Numbered from the stretch's first letter, positions 42,631-54,359 are shown. The stretch is DNA of 64,000 bases from Rhizomys pruinosus (GCA_009823505.1 VZQC01008895.1:712833-776832), one strand, 5' to 3'. Notes: generated by a model not told the origin, from the sequence alone. A program made the numbers and translations.

Positions 42631-43002
42631 TTAAGGGAGCTGGCCTCCTTTAGTTCCTCATTCTTAGGGGATATGGGAGGATGTATGACACTTTGAAGAG
42701 GGAGAGATGAGTAACAAGACACTTTGCAGCCTTGGGCAGCCCTCATCTGCAGAGTGCTGCACAGGCTCTATGGGTTAACCAAGATGATTCCCAGAAAATG
42801 CTTGACTGCAGTGTCTGCCTGACACAGAACTTACAGTCAGTCTCCTCCACACTCCTGTGGAGCCGGATTATGGACTTTTTGTTTAATTGTATTAATGAAA
42901 GTGTTATTTGCATATAAAGGACACTGAATAAGATTTTGAATAAAATTTCTATTTTTAGGGATGTGATCATTGATTTCTAACCAAACCTGAGAGATTTTTG
43001 TT
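42631..43002. other. Unassigned unique sequence
   Basis: No repeat or gene recognised. Two short opposing frames (42732-42917 and 42743-42970) have no motif. Confidence 0.4.
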
Positions 43003-43019
43003 AAAAATCAAACAGTGCA

Positions 43020-43250
43020 GGCACTGGAGAGATGGCCTAGCGGTTGGGAGCACAGACTGCTCTTGCAGAGGACCCGGGTTCGATCCCCAGCACCCACATG
43101 GTGGTTGAGAACCGTCCATAACTCCAATTCCAGAACTTCAGTTCCAGAGGAATCCTACACCCTCTTGTGACCTGCGTGGCCTTGCACGACACGGGTGCAC
43201 AGACCTGCATGCAGACAGTACATTTATACACATAAATAAATAAAATTTAA
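43020..43250 (+). mobile_element. B2 SINE with 17-bp target-site duplication
   Basis: Full B2 with 'gggttcgatccccagc' as an intact B box region. It is flanked by 'aaaaatcaaacagtgca' at 43003-43019 and 43251-43267. Confidence 0.97.
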
Positions 43251-43489
43251 AAAAATCAAACAGTGCATTAAAAGATTCAAGGGTTCTAGAAACAAAGAGA
43301 AAAAGCTAAATTCAAAACTTTTGATCTTGAAAGTGCCTACTTCCCTGTCTTCCCTGGGGCACATCAGAAGATGGAAGGAAGAGGAAGGGGAGAAGCAAGC
43401 TGGGAGATTGTAACTCAAATAAGCTTGTATGGACACCAAGAGGCATGCCACACCTCAACTTTGTAGCTTATACTTTGTATGAAATTTTT

Positions 43490-43735
43490 TTTAATTTCTA
43501 CCTGGTTACTATAATATATAATATATTTATATATTAATATATATATAGTATATATATAATTATGTTATATATAATGACACAGTAATATAATACTATAGAA
43601 TATACTAGATGATATAGATATTACTATCAATATTTACTATGAATACGATATATATTCTATAATAGGACTGAATATATAATCATACTATACTAGATTATAG
43701 ATAGATAATAAATAGAATATATATATACTTAACTA
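43490..43735. repeat. AT-rich low-complexity region
   Basis: Long imperfect TA-rich run with no unit that repeats cleanly. Confidence 0.85.
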
Positions 43736-44164
43736 CAAACCTTTCCCATGGAACATAGCTGCCCCTTGCTTTCCCCCTTGCCCCCCCATTCCAGCTGCCT
43801 GCAAGTAGCTACTTTTCAATCTTGTGATTTTATTGTTTATCTTCTGTGTTTCTAAATGGCATGCTTACACTGCCATTTCTTGATTTAGCTTCCATTTCAT
43901 TTTTATCTATTGATCTTTCTACCAGGGAAGGGGATTATTTAGCCCCCATGTGACTTCTTTACACACTGTCTCTCCTCCTCCCATCTTTACAACAGGCCAG
44001 TCATCAGTTTTCATAACACCGTGACCCTGGTGACCTGTTAACAGTTTTGTCACACTGTGTTTTCCCACCTGAAAGCCACAGATATCAGACACTAGCACTC
44101 CGGTGATACACTTTGACTCTTGAATCTTCTCCAAATGGTCTGCTTTCCTAAGGTCCATATTAGA
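43736..44164. other. Unassigned unique sequence
   Basis: Begins with a short C-rich patch (43760-43790). No repeat family or coding frame is supported. Confidence 0.4.
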
Positions 44165-44690
44165 GGTTTGTTCACCATCCTGATGCTATTGAGAAGAGGT
44201 AGAGCCTTTAGTAGGAAGTCCCAGTATAGAATGTTTAGGGGCATTTTGGCCATCACTTGAAGGAGATTTTGGTACCCTTGCTTCCTCCTTTCTACTCCTT
44301 GATTATGATATAAGCAGGTTTTTAAATTTTATTTACTTATTTTGATTGTATGTGTAGGAGTGTTTTGCCTGCATGAATGTTAGTGCAATGCCCACAGAAG
44401 CCAGAAGAAGGCATCAGATCCCCTTGAACTGGAGTTATGAGTGGTTGTTAGCCTCCATGTGAATGCTAAGAACTGAAACCAGGTTCTCTGCCAGAGCGGC
44501 CAGGCTTCTTAACCACCAAGCTGTATCTCCATCCCCATGATATAAACAGATTTACTCCACCACAGGCCCCAAACAATATAGCCAGCCAATCATGGACTGG
44601 ATCCTCCCAAATTGTGATAGAGAATAAAATTTTCTCTTTATAAATTGGTAATCTCAGGTTCTTTTTTTTGTATTGATAGAAAGGTGACTA
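44165..44690 (+). mobile_element. Ancient MaLR-like LTR, split by B2
   Basis: 'gaagaggtagagcctttag' on the left. 'gaataaaattttctcttta' and 'aaattggtaatctcaggtt' on the right match the 3' end of eutherian MaLR-type LTRs. An antisense B2 sits at 44321-44540. Confidence 0.55.
44321..44540 (-). mobile_element. B2 SINE, antisense, older copy
   Basis: 'cttgaactggagttatgagt', 'gaactgaaaccaggttctc' and 'ccaagctgtatctccatccc' are the complement of a diverged B2. Similar words 'atgatataagcagg' and 'atgatataaacaga' flank it and may be a decayed target-site duplication. Confidence 0.85.
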
Positions 44691-44799
44691 GCACAGATAA
44701 TTACATAAATTCTCCCATTTATAAATATATTTTATCATGCCTACTGACATCTCCTTGAAAGGATGATTTCAAAGGCTTTGCATGTAAATACCTCAAAAG

Positions 44800-45560
44800 G
44801 TAGAGGGTACAGGATTGCTAGATTATATGGTAACTCTAGTTTGAATTTTTGGAGGAACTTTAATATGATGCTCTATAGTGGCTGTGCCATTTTGTATTCC
44901 CAACTTTTGCCAGTGTTCTAATTTTTCCAGTTATATTCAGATAGATAGATGACGATGATGATGTTGATGATACATAGATAGAAAGATAGATAGATACATA
45001 CATACATACACAGCAGATACATAGATACATAGATATATAGATACATAGATAGATGATATATGGATATGAGCCACACCCTCAGATATAAAATGACATTTCA
45101 TTATAGTTCTGATTTGCTTTCCCTTGATACTAAGTGACATGTAGCATTTTTCACCTCCCTGTCTCAGTTTGTGTATCTATCTTAATCTTTGGCCCATTTT
45201 TGAATTGAGTTGTTTGCACTTCAATACTGAATGGTGTACATTTTTACATTGTGAGATTAATGCTTTATTAGACACATAATTTGCAAATATGAAAATCTTC
45301 ACCCATTCTATAGGTTTCTTTTTAATGATGTTACATTTGCTGTGCAGAAACTTTTTACTTTGGTTTGATCCCATTTCGGTTTTGTGACTCATGTTTTTAG
45401 TGTCATATCCAAGAAGTCACCACTAAGGGGGATATCATGGAGACTTCATCCTGTGGTTTCTTGTAGAAACTACACAGCAGTTGACATCTTAATCCATTCT
45501 TTTCTGTGCATGGGCCCAATTTCATTCTTTTCATGGCATATCCAATTCTCCCAACAGCAT
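44800..45560 (-). mobile_element. Old L1 ORF2 and 3' region, antisense
   Basis: The complement of L1 landmarks is present: 'tatagtggctgtgccatttt', 'ctttggcccatttttgaatt' and 'cccaatttcattctttt'. The younger L1 at 45561-46852 is inserted in it, and a TAGA/TACA-type repeat (44940-45056) interrupts it. Confidence 0.75.
44940..45056. repeat. Imperfect tetranucleotide repeat (TAGA/TACA) with GAT units
   Basis: Short GATGAT units followed by mixed 'gatagatacata' units. Low complexity. Confidence 0.85.
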
Positions 45561-45967
45561 TTTTATTTTTATTTTTATTTTATTTTATTTTATTTTATTT
45601 TATTTTTTATTTTTATTTATTTATTTTTTTCCACATAAATTTATTATTTTTTTTAGCAAATCTAGACCCATGTTCCTGCCCATTCCCCCACCCCGCCAGA
45701 GCTCATGCATTCTGCCAAACATTCTTTTCATCTCTTTCTCAGTCTTTCTCAATATTCTCCATGAGGAAGTTGACTGTTTTGAGCAGAAGTTCACTGTTTC
45801 AGTCAGTTCTTTGATGCAGTCCTTTCTGTTGTTGTTGTTGTTGTTGTTGTTGTTTCCAATATGCATCACGCCCAACTGCCTTGGACAAAAGCTCAGGGGG
45901 CAGTGCACAAGAAATACTTACAAATAGGTAATTGGCACTAGCATCCACAGATGAGGGATAACATTTG
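45561..45967 (-). mobile_element. L1 3' UTR and tail (fifth L1), antisense
   Basis: On the plus strand the tail appears as (TTTTA)n at 45561-45640, then the complement of the long-type 3' UTR with a GTT run (45829-45853), ending at the ORF2 stop at 45968. The GTT run corresponds to AAC units in the L1 strand. The 95-codon minus frame at 45621-45908 lies in this UTR and is not a gene. Confidence 0.85.
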
Positions 45968-46852
45968 TCATTTGTTTTTCTGGGACTGTGTTACTTCACT
46001 CAGCATGTCCTCTAGCTCCAGGCATTTTCCTGCAAAGCTCGTGATGTCTTTCTTTACTGCTGCAGAGAACTCCATTGTGTAGATGTACCACATTTTCTCC
46101 ATCCACTCATCAGTTGAGGGGCATTTGGGTTGGTTCCAGCTCCTTGCTATTGTGAAGAGAGCTGAAATAAACATGGCCGTGCATGTATCTCTGCAGTGGG
46201 GTGAGTCTTGAGGGTACATGCCTAGGAGTGGTAAGGCTGGTTCGGGTGGCAAGTTCATTTCAAGTCTTCCAAGGGTTCTCCACACTGCTTTCCATAGTGG
46301 CTGCACGAGTTTACATTCCCACCAGCAGTGGATGAGTGTTCCCCTTTCCCCACAACCTCTCCAGCACTTGGTATCATTTGTTTTCTTGATCCTAGCCAGT
46401 CTTATTGGAGTAAGATGATATCTTAAAGTGGTTTTGATTTGCATTTCCTTAATGATTAGTGATGTTGAACACTTCTTAAGGTGTTTCTCAGCCATCTCTA
46501 ATTCCTCACTTGTGAAGTCTCTGTTCAGCTCTTTGCTCCATCTATTGAGTGGGTCATTTGTTTTCTTTCTTCTTTGTTTTTTGAGTAGTTTATATATTCT
46601 GGAAATCAATGCTTTGTCAGATGTATCTGCGGTGAAGGTTTCCTCCCACTCTGTGGGATTTCTCTTCACTTCCTTGATTGTTTCTTTTGATGTACAGAAG
46701 CTTTTGAGTTTAATGAGGTCCCGTTTGTCAATTGTGGACCTTAATTCTTGCATAGCTGCTGTCTGATTTAGGAAGTCTTTTCCTACGCCTATGTCTTGTA
46801 GTCTGCTGCCAACTTTTTCTTCTATCACCTTCAGAGTTTGGGGTTTCATATG
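45968..46852 (-). pseudogene. L1 ORF2 C-terminal 293 codons, open (fifth L1), antisense
   Basis: The best-preserved ORF2 piece in the window. It is open from MKPQTLKVIEEKVG to the natural stop after TQSQKNK. It carries NPTEWEETFTADTSDKALIS, the cysteine-rich [18 protein letters not shown] segment (C-X3-C-X7-H-X4-C) and NLPPEPALPLLGMYPQDS. The domain helps ORF2 protein bind RNA. The copy is 5'-truncated at about 46852 and lacks promoter, ORF1, endonuclease and reverse transcriptase, so it cannot move alone. Confidence 0.93.
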
Positions 46853-46985
46853 GTTTTTTTTCCATATATATATATATGGATTTATTTCTGGAATTAGTTT
46901 ATGTATCTGTCTATATGCCAGGCTGGTTTGATTAGTACAGCTTTATAAATTCATGTTTAACTATCATTACATATTAATTGTTAAA
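46853..46985 (-). mobile_element. Old L1 ORF2, continuation of the host of the fifth L1
   Basis: 'tatgccaggctggtttga', then 'tagtacagctttataaattc', is the complement of the ORF2 block that should follow 45560 in an old antisense L1. Confidence 0.5.
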
Positions 46986-47179
46986 TAAACGTCGGTGAAG
47001 TACAAATAAGTGACTGAATAGCAAGAATATTATAAATCATTTGAAGAAAACATCCATGTTGCCTTGTAACTGGGTTCATTTTCAAGTGGCTGATAATGTC
47101 ATTGAATTCATAGATGAAAGCTTCTGTTTTTATTCTCCATCAAGGATTAGAAAAATAGTAACTATAAGAGAGAAATCTG

Positions 47180-47400
47180 GGCCTGGATAGATGGCTCAGT
47201 GGTTAAGAGCACTGGCTGCTCTTGCAGAGGACCTGGATTCGCTCCCCAGCACCCATATGGCAGTTAAACAGTGTCTGTAACTCCAGTTCCAGGAGATCCA
47301 ACCCCCTCTTCTGACCTCTATGGGCATTGCATGGCACAGGTGCACATGCAGGCAATATATTCAGACAGGTAAAAAATTTAAAAAAAAAAAAAAAGGGGGG
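47180..47400 (+). mobile_element. B2 SINE, older, with 13-bp target-site duplication
   Basis: 'ggcctggatagatggctcag' start and A-tail, with direct repeat 'agagagaaatctg' at 47167-47179 and 47401-47413. Confidence 0.95.
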
Positions 47401-47413
47401 AGAGAGAAATCTG

Positions 47414-48480
47414 AAAGTTGTAAGGACAGCAAAAATTTCATGGTCAGAACACAAGGATTTGAGTTACAAATCTTCTAGGCTTTTAAAGATATGAACCCAA
47501 GCCTGGTGCAATATTTCGTATACCTGTTTATACCTCTATAATGGTGGTAGTAACCATCAAGTTCAAATAGAAGAAGGGATGCAAGAGCCTGTGTATACCT
47601 TGACATGTGGCCTAAATGTTACTTTTCAATTCTTCCTAAGATTCTACATTTACAAATAATAAATTATGAAAGCTGAGTTCTGAAGACTTTGATTCAGCCT
47701 GCCTGGGAGTGAATGTGTTCTTTGCCTGACCTCTGATCTGTTTTGCCCACTGTCCTGGAATGCTGTACTCTGTAAGTGGCCACGTCGCTACAGCACAGTG
47801 TCGTACATATTTTCAACATGAAATGTCAACAAGCTTCCCAGAATGGAGCATTAAAAATGTATGCAGAACTGCTGTCATGCAAAGAAGCTAATAACCCTCA
47901 CGCTTTCTCCCTTATACTCAAGGCTGTTCACTTCAACAGAAACATGTATTACTATAATCTGTTAAAATGATTTTAGTATCCCCCATTGGTACACAACAGG
48001 AAACAAGCATCTTAATATTGATCTCAATTTTTATGTGCTAAAGTACAGCTGTGTTTATTCTACCAACATATTACTCTAGATTTTAAAAAAGATGTGAAGT
48101 ACATAGGACCAGCTGTAAGCCAATTTATAATATAGAAGTTGTGAAATTATATACATTTCTTTCAATGCCAGCTAATGTTCAGGAGAAGGAGGCTTTGACT
48201 CTGAGAAACCTTCATATTTTATAACCTTCACTGCTTTTTTTTCTTTCTTACTTTCCTGTTGCTTTGTCTCTACCTACCCTGGCAGCTTGAGAGCAGTACT
48301 CTGTCATCTAGTCAGCCCCTGCCAGGGTGAAGCACAACTGTTACAAGATGCTAACTTCAACCCAGAGTGGGGCCAATGCAGTGCTCCTCTTGGCTATAGA
48401 TTTAAACCCCAAGAAGCAATCACCAATTCCATATTATGCAGCACTTTGTAACAATGATAATCACTGATACTTTTCATAGC
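47414..48480. other. Repeat-poor unique sequence
   Basis: About 1.1 kb without recognisable repeats. 47740-47970 has short transcription-factor-like words ('catgcaaagaagctaataa') and a 64-codon frame without motif. It could be conserved non-coding DNA, but this is not established. Confidence 0.35.
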
Positions 48481-48499
48481 CTTTTGCAGACACATCCAG

Positions 48500-48712
48500 G
48501 GTGCCTAACAGCATGGGCTTTGGAATTGCACTGCATGGGCTTGAAATATGACTCTTTCTTGGACAAGTTACCATACTACTTGGTGCCTAGTTTTTCACCT
48601 GCAAAATCAGGTTGATAACTCTGTCTAGCACACAGAGCTTGGAGAATTTCAAAGTGAGTTAGTCCATGAAATGGCTAGGCACAATGAGTGCCTGGCACAC
48701 AGGTGAGCTCAA
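48500..48712 (+). mobile_element. MIR SINE, nearly full length
   Basis: 'cagcatgggctttggaattg', 'cacctgcaaaatcagg' and 'gagtgcctggcacacaggt' fit MIR from head to tail. Confidence 0.8.
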
Positions 48713-48784
48713 TCCCTAACACCTAGGTATCCAGCCATTATTTCTAGCTCACAAACCCTGTCAAACGCATACATATCCCTCCCT

Positions 48785-48885
48785 CATTTTTGAAGAAATA
48801 AAGCAGACTGAGTAATTAAATGACCTGCCCAAGATCTAATTCCCAGAAATGGGTAGAGAACAGGACTCAGAGCTAAACTGATTCT
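48785..48885 (-). mobile_element. MIR fragment, antisense
   Basis: 'taaatgacctgcccaagatc', then 'gaacaggactcagag', is the complement of the MIR head and core. Confidence 0.7.
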
Positions 48886-49086
48886 TGATAAAAATCATGC
48901 TCTCCCTGCTCATACATGCCTGGTATTTCAGAAAAAAATGAAAGTAAAAAATTATAAAGAGGAAAATAAAACAAGCTCAGGATCAGACTGCATTTGGGGG
49001 TTCACCCTGCCCAGCCACCTTTTCACTTACAATGTTAACTCAGTGAGCCTCTATTTATTTAACAGATACACTAAATTACAGTTGTA

Positions 49087-49248
49087 GGGGCTGGGGCAAT
49101 GACCCCAGGGTTACAAGAACTTGCCGCTCTTTCAGAAGGTCCAAGTTCAGATCCTGGCACTCATGGTTGGTGACTCACAACCACCTGTGATTCCAGCTCC
49201 AGGGGGATCTGACACTCTCCCTCCTCTGACCTCCACTGACATTTGCAT

Positions 49249-49286
<38 letters not shown>

Positions 49287-49290
49287 CTAA
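49087..49290 (+). mobile_element. Old rodent tRNA-derived SINE (B2/B4 type) ending in (CA)n
   Basis: 'ggggctggggcaatgacccc', 'gttcagatcctggcactcat' and 'gtgattccagctccagggg', followed by (CA)n at 49253-49285. Confidence 0.75.
49253..49285. repeat. (CA)n microsatellite
   Basis: Pure CA run at the SINE 3' end. Confidence 0.97.
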
Positions 49291-49499
49291 AGCAAATCTT
49301 TTTAAATGTTATTGTAAACAGAACACATCATGGTACCTGTACTTATGGAGTGCATAGCCTAGGGAAGAGACCACAGGCAGGAAACGAACACCAAATACAC
49401 AGCAAGTTCAGATAGTCCTAAGCATTGTGTTGAATATAAAACAATGTACTATGCCCTTGAGCAGAGGCCTAAATGTCAGGAAGAAGAGGCAGCATGGTA

Positions 49500-49675
49500 T
49501 CTGAGTTAAGAGCAGAGGCTCTGGATCCACGATCTATGATCTGAGGCTTAACACTGCGGCTTGCTCTCACCGTGTTTCTGTTGCCTTGTGGGACTGTTTG
49601 AAGGTTCACTGGCTATTATGTGCAGAGTCTAAAATGGGCCCAGCATGTAGTAAGTACTCTACAAGTGGCTATCAG
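49500..49675 (+). mobile_element. MIR SINE, diverged
   Basis: 'gagttaagagcagaggctct', then 'catgtagtaagtactcta' near the 3' end, match the MIR head and tail. The middle is diverged. Confidence 0.65.
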
Positions 49676-49684
49676 GTATAAGGA

Positions 49685-49822
49685 GGAGCCAGGCGTGATG
49701 GTGCACACCTTTAGTCTCAGCAGAAGCAGGTGGATCTCTGTGAGAGCAAGGCCAGCCTGGTCTACATAGTAAGTTCCAGGCCAGCTGGGCAAAAGGGAGA
49801 CCATGGCTCAAAAAGATGAGGA
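49685..49822 (+). mobile_element. B1 SINE, older copy
   Basis: 'agccaggcgtgatggtgcac', 'gcaaggccagcctggtct' and a decayed end. It has a short deletion in the first half. Confidence 0.9.
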
Positions 49823-49832
49823 AAAAAACTAT

Positions 49833-50396
49833 AAGGAAAGATAGCTGCAAATGATGCTTAGCAAAGTAATTTGCTTCCCCTGTGTCCAAACTGGCAGTAT
49901 CTTGTAGCAGCTAAGTCTTAGAAGGTCTGAGGGAAAAGCTGCTCTCTAAGCACAAGAGCAGCAGGTATAAGAGCTATAGAACTGGCCAAGCTTGGGCGTA
50001 TAAGGAGAGAAATGAGGCCAATGTTTTGACACATAGTAAGTAAGGGATGGTGGAAGTTGATAAGGTCTATCATGTCCATTAGAGAATTAATAGTAGTTCT
50101 ATTAATTCTTATCAAAATTAAGGGGCTGGAAAATCATATCTGAATGTTTCTTTAGCTCCAAGACAATTTGACAAAAACAGAATTAACCTACTAAGAAAGA
50201 ATAGATTGATTTGCCCCCCTGTGAGCAAGGACTAGCATGTACCACTCACCTCCTGATGTCTCCTGGGACCAATATGGGAATTGGCTAGAGGGGACCAGGA
50301 GCTGACCTTCAGTAATGCATTGCTGCAAGGTACTGCCAGTTTGGACACAAGGGAAGCAAATGACTGTCCTAAGCATCATTAGCAGCTATCTTTCCA
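49833..50396. repeat. Inverted duplication, ~78-bp imperfect arms around ~410 bp
   Basis: The left arm (about 49833-49911) and right arm (about 50318-50396) are imperfect reverse complements. Shared words are 'ggaaagatagctgc', 'aatgatgctta', 'atttgcttccc' and 'tgtgtccaaactggcagta', with scattered mismatches. The spacer has no matching inner sequence. It contains a small 10-bp-arm palindrome (50083-50109). Confidence 0.85.
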
Positions 50397-50549
50397 GAAC
50401 CTGTACAAAGCAGTCCCTCATTATTATCTATCTTGAACCAATAGGGTCCCACCATAGGTGATTATGCAAGAAATTCCTGGATACCCATAATCTGAGAATG
50501 TTTCAGAATAGAACCCTTGGGTCCACTCTCATTGTGGTACAAACCAGCA

Positions 50550-50675
50550 AGGTACTCTGGAGCCTAATCTGTAAAATGAAGATGTATGATAGAACTGCTC
50601 TCATAGGTTATGTGAAGATTCGGTGAGATAAAGCAGAGAGGCTGGCACAGAGAATTGTTCAATCAATGATCACAT
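50550..50675 (+). mobile_element. MIR fragment
   Basis: 'aatctgtaaaatgaagatg', 'ggttatgtgaagattcggtg' and 'ggctggcacagagaattg' match the MIR core and 3' part. Confidence 0.75.
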
Positions 50676-50884
50676 CTTGAAGATCTGAGAGCTAATTCAT
50701 CTTTGTGACCACTGAAGGATAGCATGCCCTCCTGTGCTAGCTTAAGACTGAAATGCAGACAATGCTCAGCACAAAAGAACAAAGCATTGAAGGGAGCATC
50801 TCACGCACTGGGCTGGGCCCTCCAGAAAGAAGGGCCAGTGGGGGTTGTCATGGAAACCCTCTCTGAGTGAGCTCCAGCTTCATA

Positions 50885-51050
50885 CAGACATGGACTTGAA
50901 TCCAGGCTCTACCTGTCTTCCTTGTTCCATCTAGGACTTAAATTCCTCATGTACGGATTCTGAATAACTATAGTCACCTTTGAGGTAAAATATAAATAAG
51001 GCAGAGTAGCTTGCATATAATGGATAGCAATAAATGGTGACTATGCTAGT
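50885..51050 (+). mobile_element. MIR SINE
   Basis: 'gacttgaatccaggctctac', 'gacttaaattcctcatgtac' and 'gcaataaatggtgactatg' give the MIR layout. Confidence 0.75.
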
Positions 51051-51181
51051 TGCCCTGGGCCTACCCTTATCATGGAGTTTTGCAAATCTTGGATTTCTGC
51101 AGGGCTTGCCTCAATGATTCCTTTGCTAACTCTAGCAATACTTGGATTATTCTGCACTTTGAAAGGCCAGAAAGGATTCAT

Positions 51182-51424
51182 GGGGCTGGAGAGATAGCCT
51201 AGAGGTTAAGAGCACCGACTGCTCTTGCAGAGGACCTGGGTTCGATCCCCAGCACCCACATGGCGGCTAAGAACCATCTGTAACTCCAGTTCCAGGAGAA
51301 CTCCAGTTCCAAGGGAATCTTTGAGACCCTCTTCTGACCTCCGTGGCATTGCAGGACACGGATGCACAAACCTACACGCAGACAGAACATTCATACACAT
51401 ACAAAAATAAATAAAATTAAAAAC
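51182..51424 (+). mobile_element. B2 SINE with 10-bp target-site duplication
   Basis: Full B2 with intact 'gggttcgatccccagc' and the doubled 'aactccagttcc' motif. Direct repeat 'aaggattcat' lies at 51172-51181 and 51425-51434. Confidence 0.95.
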
Positions 51425-51434
51425 AAGGATTCAT

Positions 51435-51924
51435 TCACATACCTGACCCCTTAGTGACTACTCTCCACGTATGTCACATTCCACCTGGTGTCCCAGGATT
51501 CCCAGAGATCAAGAAAAGCTGCCAGCCATTGTAAAGACTGGGTTTGCTTTTGCTGACATTTCCACTTAAAGTGCACATTCAAAGGAATGGGGAGCAGACT
51601 TCAAGTTTTGATGGGAAAAAGAGTCAAAAAATTTGGAAACATCTCAAATCTCCCAAAGCTAAAGAATAATGGGAAATTCAAAGTGTGGTCACGTGGACTA
51701 CAGAGCTGTTATCTCTATGGGATGGCCATCCTCTAAGCACCTCCTCTTTCCTAAATTTACAGCTCTATCTTGATTAGGACTTACCCCCTATTCAGTGGCA
51801 GCTGTAAGCCATCTTGATAACTGACATGTAAAATGATAATATTTTACAGAGCACCTTGATTGCATCATTCATCCAAGAATATGCAAGTCGTCTGCAAACA
51901 GTAATTAAGCCTCCATGCCCCCCA
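51435..51924. other. Unassigned unique sequence
   Basis: No repeat or gene recognised. Confidence 0.4.
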
Positions 51925-52015
51925 TGTTGCTCCATTATCTCCTCTTTTTAGATAGGGAGGCACTGAACCCAGGAAAGTGAGTTTGTCAAGGTCGCAAGAG
52001 TGAGTGATGGAGCTG
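51925..52015 (-). mobile_element. MIR fragment, antisense
   Basis: 'attatctcctctttttagat', then 'gtcaaggtcgcaagagtg' and 'gatggagctgggaag', follow the MIR complement. Confidence 0.7.
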
Positions 52016-52992
52016 GGAAGGATCCATCCATATGGTCACCCACAGGGTCCTTACTGCCCATTGTCCCCTCCCGGGGATTCATGCTCCCCTCGATGTTCAA
52101 CTTCACGACGACTGCCCTTGCTTATCACAGCACCTCTGAAAACATGCCTCTTCAGAGCCAGATGGAGACCATCAAGAGAGCTGGGAGAAACACACATCCC
52201 TCCCTTCACACCCAATGTCTTCTGTGATGACTCAGGGAGTCACGCACGATTAAACAGAGGCAGTGCACAATGTGAAACACTGGGCTGTGCTTTCATTCTT
52301 CACTGGACATACCTCATTTGCTTTGCTGTCAAACTGCAAGAAATCCCAGGGAAGAGGAAGGAAAAGGAAATGCACATTGGGGGAAGGGAAGTAAGAGGGA
52401 CTAAATGAAGTGCCACTTTCAGAATGTAGCGTTTAGCTTTTGCCACACTATTGACTCCTGGCTTGTCTTTGTCAACTCTTATAAAGCAAGCACCATGGAA
52501 GGCTGTTAACCCCCGCTGGAGTTATTAAACTTATTAGATAAATTAGAATGAGATCAGATATATCACCTTGTCTAGGGGACTTCTCCATTTTTCCAGCCCT
52601 GTTCCTACTTCTCGGGTCCCCAGACCTACCTAGCACTGTCCTCTCTTCTTGTGTTCCCAGACCTACCTTGTTAGTAAACACCTTTTAAAACCTGTTTCTG
52701 TGTCTAGCCCCTCCCCAGCCATGCAGCTCACAGATGCTAGTTTAATTTCTATGTGTTCTTTTAAAATGTGAGTGAAATGGAGTTCACAAAGTTATTTAGT
52801 TTAACAGCTTTATGTTATAGGCAAATATTTTAGGGCATCAAGATGACATGGTGATTTAAATACTGTGGTGATTTGAATGAATATTGTGGAAATTGGACTC
52901 AACTTGAAACTTCTCTGAGTGTCAATTTTCATTTAACCTCAGCTTTAATTTGCTTACCTGTAAGAAATGAATTGTGCTTATTTCTACGTCTG
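52016..52992. other. Unique sequence with a 134-codon open frame of no known family
   Basis: 52004-52408 is open in one plus frame (with a second open frame in another phase to 52227) and is richer in C than its surroundings. No domain, signal peptide or splice layout is evident and the start lies in a MIR. I regard it as non-coding. The remainder is plain unique DNA. Confidence 0.35.
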
Positions 52993-53036
52993 ATTGCATC
53001 AAGGACCACACAGAATTGCATCAAGGACTACATAGA
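52993..53036. repeat. 22-bp tandem duplication
   Basis: Two 22-bp units beginning 'attgcatcaagga' (52993-53014 and 53015-53036), differing at two positions, followed by a partial third start 'attgcatacat'. Confidence 0.9.
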
Positions 53037-53169
53037 ATTGCATACATAAAAGATTCGTAGTTCTGAACTATTATGCAGAAGAATGGAGTTGCTCAAGGTC
53101 ACAAGTGATCTACAGAGAATAAGCTTATTTTAAGCCCTTGACTCTTAACATCTGCTTCATCAATCCCTT

Positions 53170-53400
53170 TCATAAATATTTATTGTGAGACTACTATGTC
53201 CCAGGTACTGTAATGAACACAGACATCAAGTAATAAATAAGACCATATTGCTATTGCTCTTACTGGACCTTCCAGACTAAGGGGAAAAAATAGAATTATT
53301 ATAGCTGTGTTAGAAAAGAATGGAGGTTAGTGCTATGAAATTGTTAGAAGACAATCTCCCTGGGTCAGAGAAGTGAGATAAGAAGCCTATGAGGATATTC
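53170..53400 (+). mobile_element. Ancient L2-like mammalian repeat
   Basis: 'aaatatttattgtgagacta', then 'tgtcccaggtactgtaatg' and 'taataaataagacc', is the familiar opening of a mammalian-wide repeat I associate with L2. The match fades by about 53400. Confidence 0.5.
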
Positions 53401-54359
53401 AAGTTAACACATTAAGACTGCAGTGAGCTTTATCAGGGAGAAGAGCGGGGGCCCAGAAGTCAGTGGCAGAACAAGTATGCAGATCGCAAGGTGGGAAGTA
53501 GTGTGATGGGTTCTCACAACTGAAAAGAAGTTGCTGCCATCCAAGTGTCCCCTCTACTACCAGTGTCCTTCTGTCACCCCCATTGGACCCTGTTTTGGCC
53601 CAGAAAGAAGAAAGCCCACCTATTCCTGGTGCTTTGGAAGTCTTATGTTAGAAATGGGGAAAGGTCCTTATTTCAACTCTGCAAGTTTAATTACATTTAC
53701 GCCAATTCCATGTGTGGAAATTCTGACTTGCTTTAGAGGAGGAATTAGTTGAGAGTGATTTAGTGAATGCTTATTTGCAAAAATATGTTAGCCTCTACTT
53801 GCCCTGTTTATTGCTCGGATCCCGCGAGGGCAAGTTGGAAACACCACAAGTCCCTTGGTGCAGGGGAGAGACTTCTCTGCAAACATACAGAACAATGGGC
53901 AGCCCAAAATTAACCCTCATTCTATCCTTCAGACCATGTGCGTACTCTCCTTTCTTGGTCACCATCCTGCAGTCTGTTCTCTTAGCATCTCCACACTGAT
54001 TTACAGTCCACTCTTACTATTTCTCAATCAATCCTCATGATCTGAACACAGAAAGGAGCAACACTCATCCTTGAAATGCAGTCCCAGCCTGAGGTGGATC
54101 TATTCTAGATCAAGCACCATGCAGACTGGAAGAGTTTGTTCACCAAGCCAAACAAACAGCTTATCATCTCAAGGGAGAGGTGCTAATCTTGCATTTCCAG
54201 AATTTGGGAGCCCAGTATTTGTAATACACTCATGCTCTAAGAAACAAATCTGGTTTATCTGGCTTCAAAGACAGAAGATATAAGAACCATGACTATAAAT
54301 GTAATAATTGTCTTCAAGGGTCATACAAACAAGTTAAGGAAATTAGGCAATTGGTATAA
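53401..54359. other. Unassigned unique sequence
   Basis: Several 60-80-codon frames (53531-53999) overlap in different phases without motifs. No repeat is recognised. Confidence 0.4.

Noticed and set aside
45829..45853. GTT run as a coding polyglutamine/asparagine tract
   Set aside because: It lies in the antisense L1 3' UTR and corresponds to AAC units there.
52004..52408. 134-codon frame in C-rich sequence
   Set aside because: It starts inside an antisense MIR, overlaps another open phase, and shows no recognisable domain or splice layout.
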